Part shown: positions 5,755 to 6,219 of the stretch, piece after piece
Position numbering within the stretch: position 1 is the first letter of the stretch
How the letters are laid out: every line of letters starts with the position of its first letter
Assembly (NCBI GenBank): GCA_023434535.1
Contig: JAEYSR010000015.1
Coordinates: 1-6,219, forward strand
From: Actinomycetes bacterium
GTDB taxonomy: Bacteria; Actinomycetota; Acidimicrobiia; Acidimicrobiales; Microtrichaceae
Length of the DNA: 6,219 bases
Direction of reading: 5' to 3'
Notes under the pieces: model-generated
Seen by the model: only the letters and a program-made list of their open reading frames with translations
What the model was told of the DNA's origin: nothing
The model's database searches: none
Made by a program: the position numbers and the translations under genes

Positions 5755-6219
5755 GTGCAGTTCTGCCAGGAGTGCGGTGCCGAGCACGAGTCGTGGGCGA
5801 CCGCCTGCGTGTTCTGCGACGGCGCTCTCGGTCCGGAGCGACCCGACCCGGCGCCGGAGCCGGACCACGGCACCGTCGAGCTCGACGTCGCTGATCTGGC
5901 ACCCGAGCAGCTGCACCACCTCGACCTCCTGCTGGTGGCGGCGGATCTGCCGTACGTCGCCGGTCCCGGGAGCCGGACGGTCCCGTCGTCGCGGGCCGAC
6001 GAGGCGATCGAGCTGATCGAGTTGGCGTCGAGCGCCGGTGGCGACATCGACGGGGTGGTCGAGTCGGGCGCAGCCGGCCCGCGCTCGGCGACCTCGCTCC
6101 CGTGGCCCGTGCCGATCGGCCGCGGCACGCTCGGCGGCCGACGGTCTCGCGGGAGCGACGCGTCCGCAGCGCCGGTGATGGCCACCACTCCGCAGCGGGT
6201 GTGGGCGCAGGTCGTCAAC
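5755..6219 (+). CDS. Zinc-ribbon protein of unknown function (3' part outside window)
   Basis: My reading gives 155 codons from GTG 5755, open through the right edge. The N-terminus is a compact zinc ribbon: Cys4-x2-Cys7 (CQEC), a 10-residue spacer, then Cys18-x2-Cys21 (CVFC), which should bind one zinc. An acidic, proline-rich linker follows (about 22-48). Residues 49-92 form a small predicted helix-strand-helix module (HLDLLLVAADLPYVAG, then ADEAIELIELAS). This is loosely like the DUF2007-type modules seen in zinc-ribbon membrane proteins, a low-confidence guess. Residues 93-140 are low in complexity, rich in Gly, Ser, Ala and Arg, and probably a flexible linker. The last residues (TPQRVWAQVVN) may open a further domain, possibly membrane-bound, beyond the window. 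I do not recognise the family. The start is well supported by the ribosome site and by the usual position of such ribbons at the extreme N-terminus. Confidence 0.75.
   Translation, partial: MQFCQECGAEHESWATACVFCDGALGPERPDPAPEPDHGTVELDVADLAPEQLHHLDLLLVAADLPYVAGPGSRTVPSSRADEAIELIELASSAGGDIDGVVESGAAGPRSATSLPWPVPIGRGTLGGRRSRGSDASAAPVMATTPQRVWAQVVN

Noticed and set aside
5550..6218. Minus-strand open frames opposite the zinc-ribbon gene
   Set aside because: Their products are Arg/Ser/Pro-rich with no motif. The plus strand has a good ribosome site and a CxxC-CxxC ribbon.
1..6219. CRISPR, transposon, toxin-antitoxin, defence or biosynthetic system
   Set aside because: No repeat arrays, transposase motifs, terminal repeats or paired small genes are visible. 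All genes are housekeeping-like and share the same base composition.

Overview
The window is about 70% G+C with strong third-position G/C bias. It has short intergenic gaps and apparent leaderless starts (a -10 box directly before the start codon), which suggests the chromosome of a high-GC actinobacterium. The gene mix (PepN of the animal/actinobacterial type, LtrA, an acyl-CoA isomerase) would fit a marine or soil actinomycete or acidimicrobial lineage, but I cannot name the taxon from the sequence alone.

Layout. On the minus strand, reading from the middle towards position 1, lies a complete M1-family aminopeptidase (810-3434). It is followed after 60 bp by a calcineurin-like metallophosphoesterase that runs off the left edge (1-749). 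These two probably form one transcription unit. On the plus strand, starting 69 bp from the peptidase start, lie an LtrA-family multi-pass membrane protein (3504-4772), a crotonase-fold protein best read as a delta3,5-delta2,4-dienoyl-CoA isomerase (4835-5677), and a zinc-ribbon protein cut by the right edge (5755-6219). No stretch over 300 bp lacks a gene.

Regulation. The 69-bp divergent region carries a perfect 9-bp inverted repeat lying between two candidate -10 boxes. The isomerase gene has a 12-bp perfect palindrome over its candidate -10 box and shares the half-site GACGGT with the divergent repeat. A perfect 9-bp hairpin follows the isomerase gene. The genes do not form an obvious single pathway: peptide turnover, phosphoester hydrolysis, a membrane protein of unknown function and unsaturated fatty-acid oxidation. 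I see no mobile element, CRISPR array, RNA gene or defence system, and I regard this as a largely ordinary chromosomal region whose most interesting parts are the control sequences and the truncated zinc-ribbon gene.
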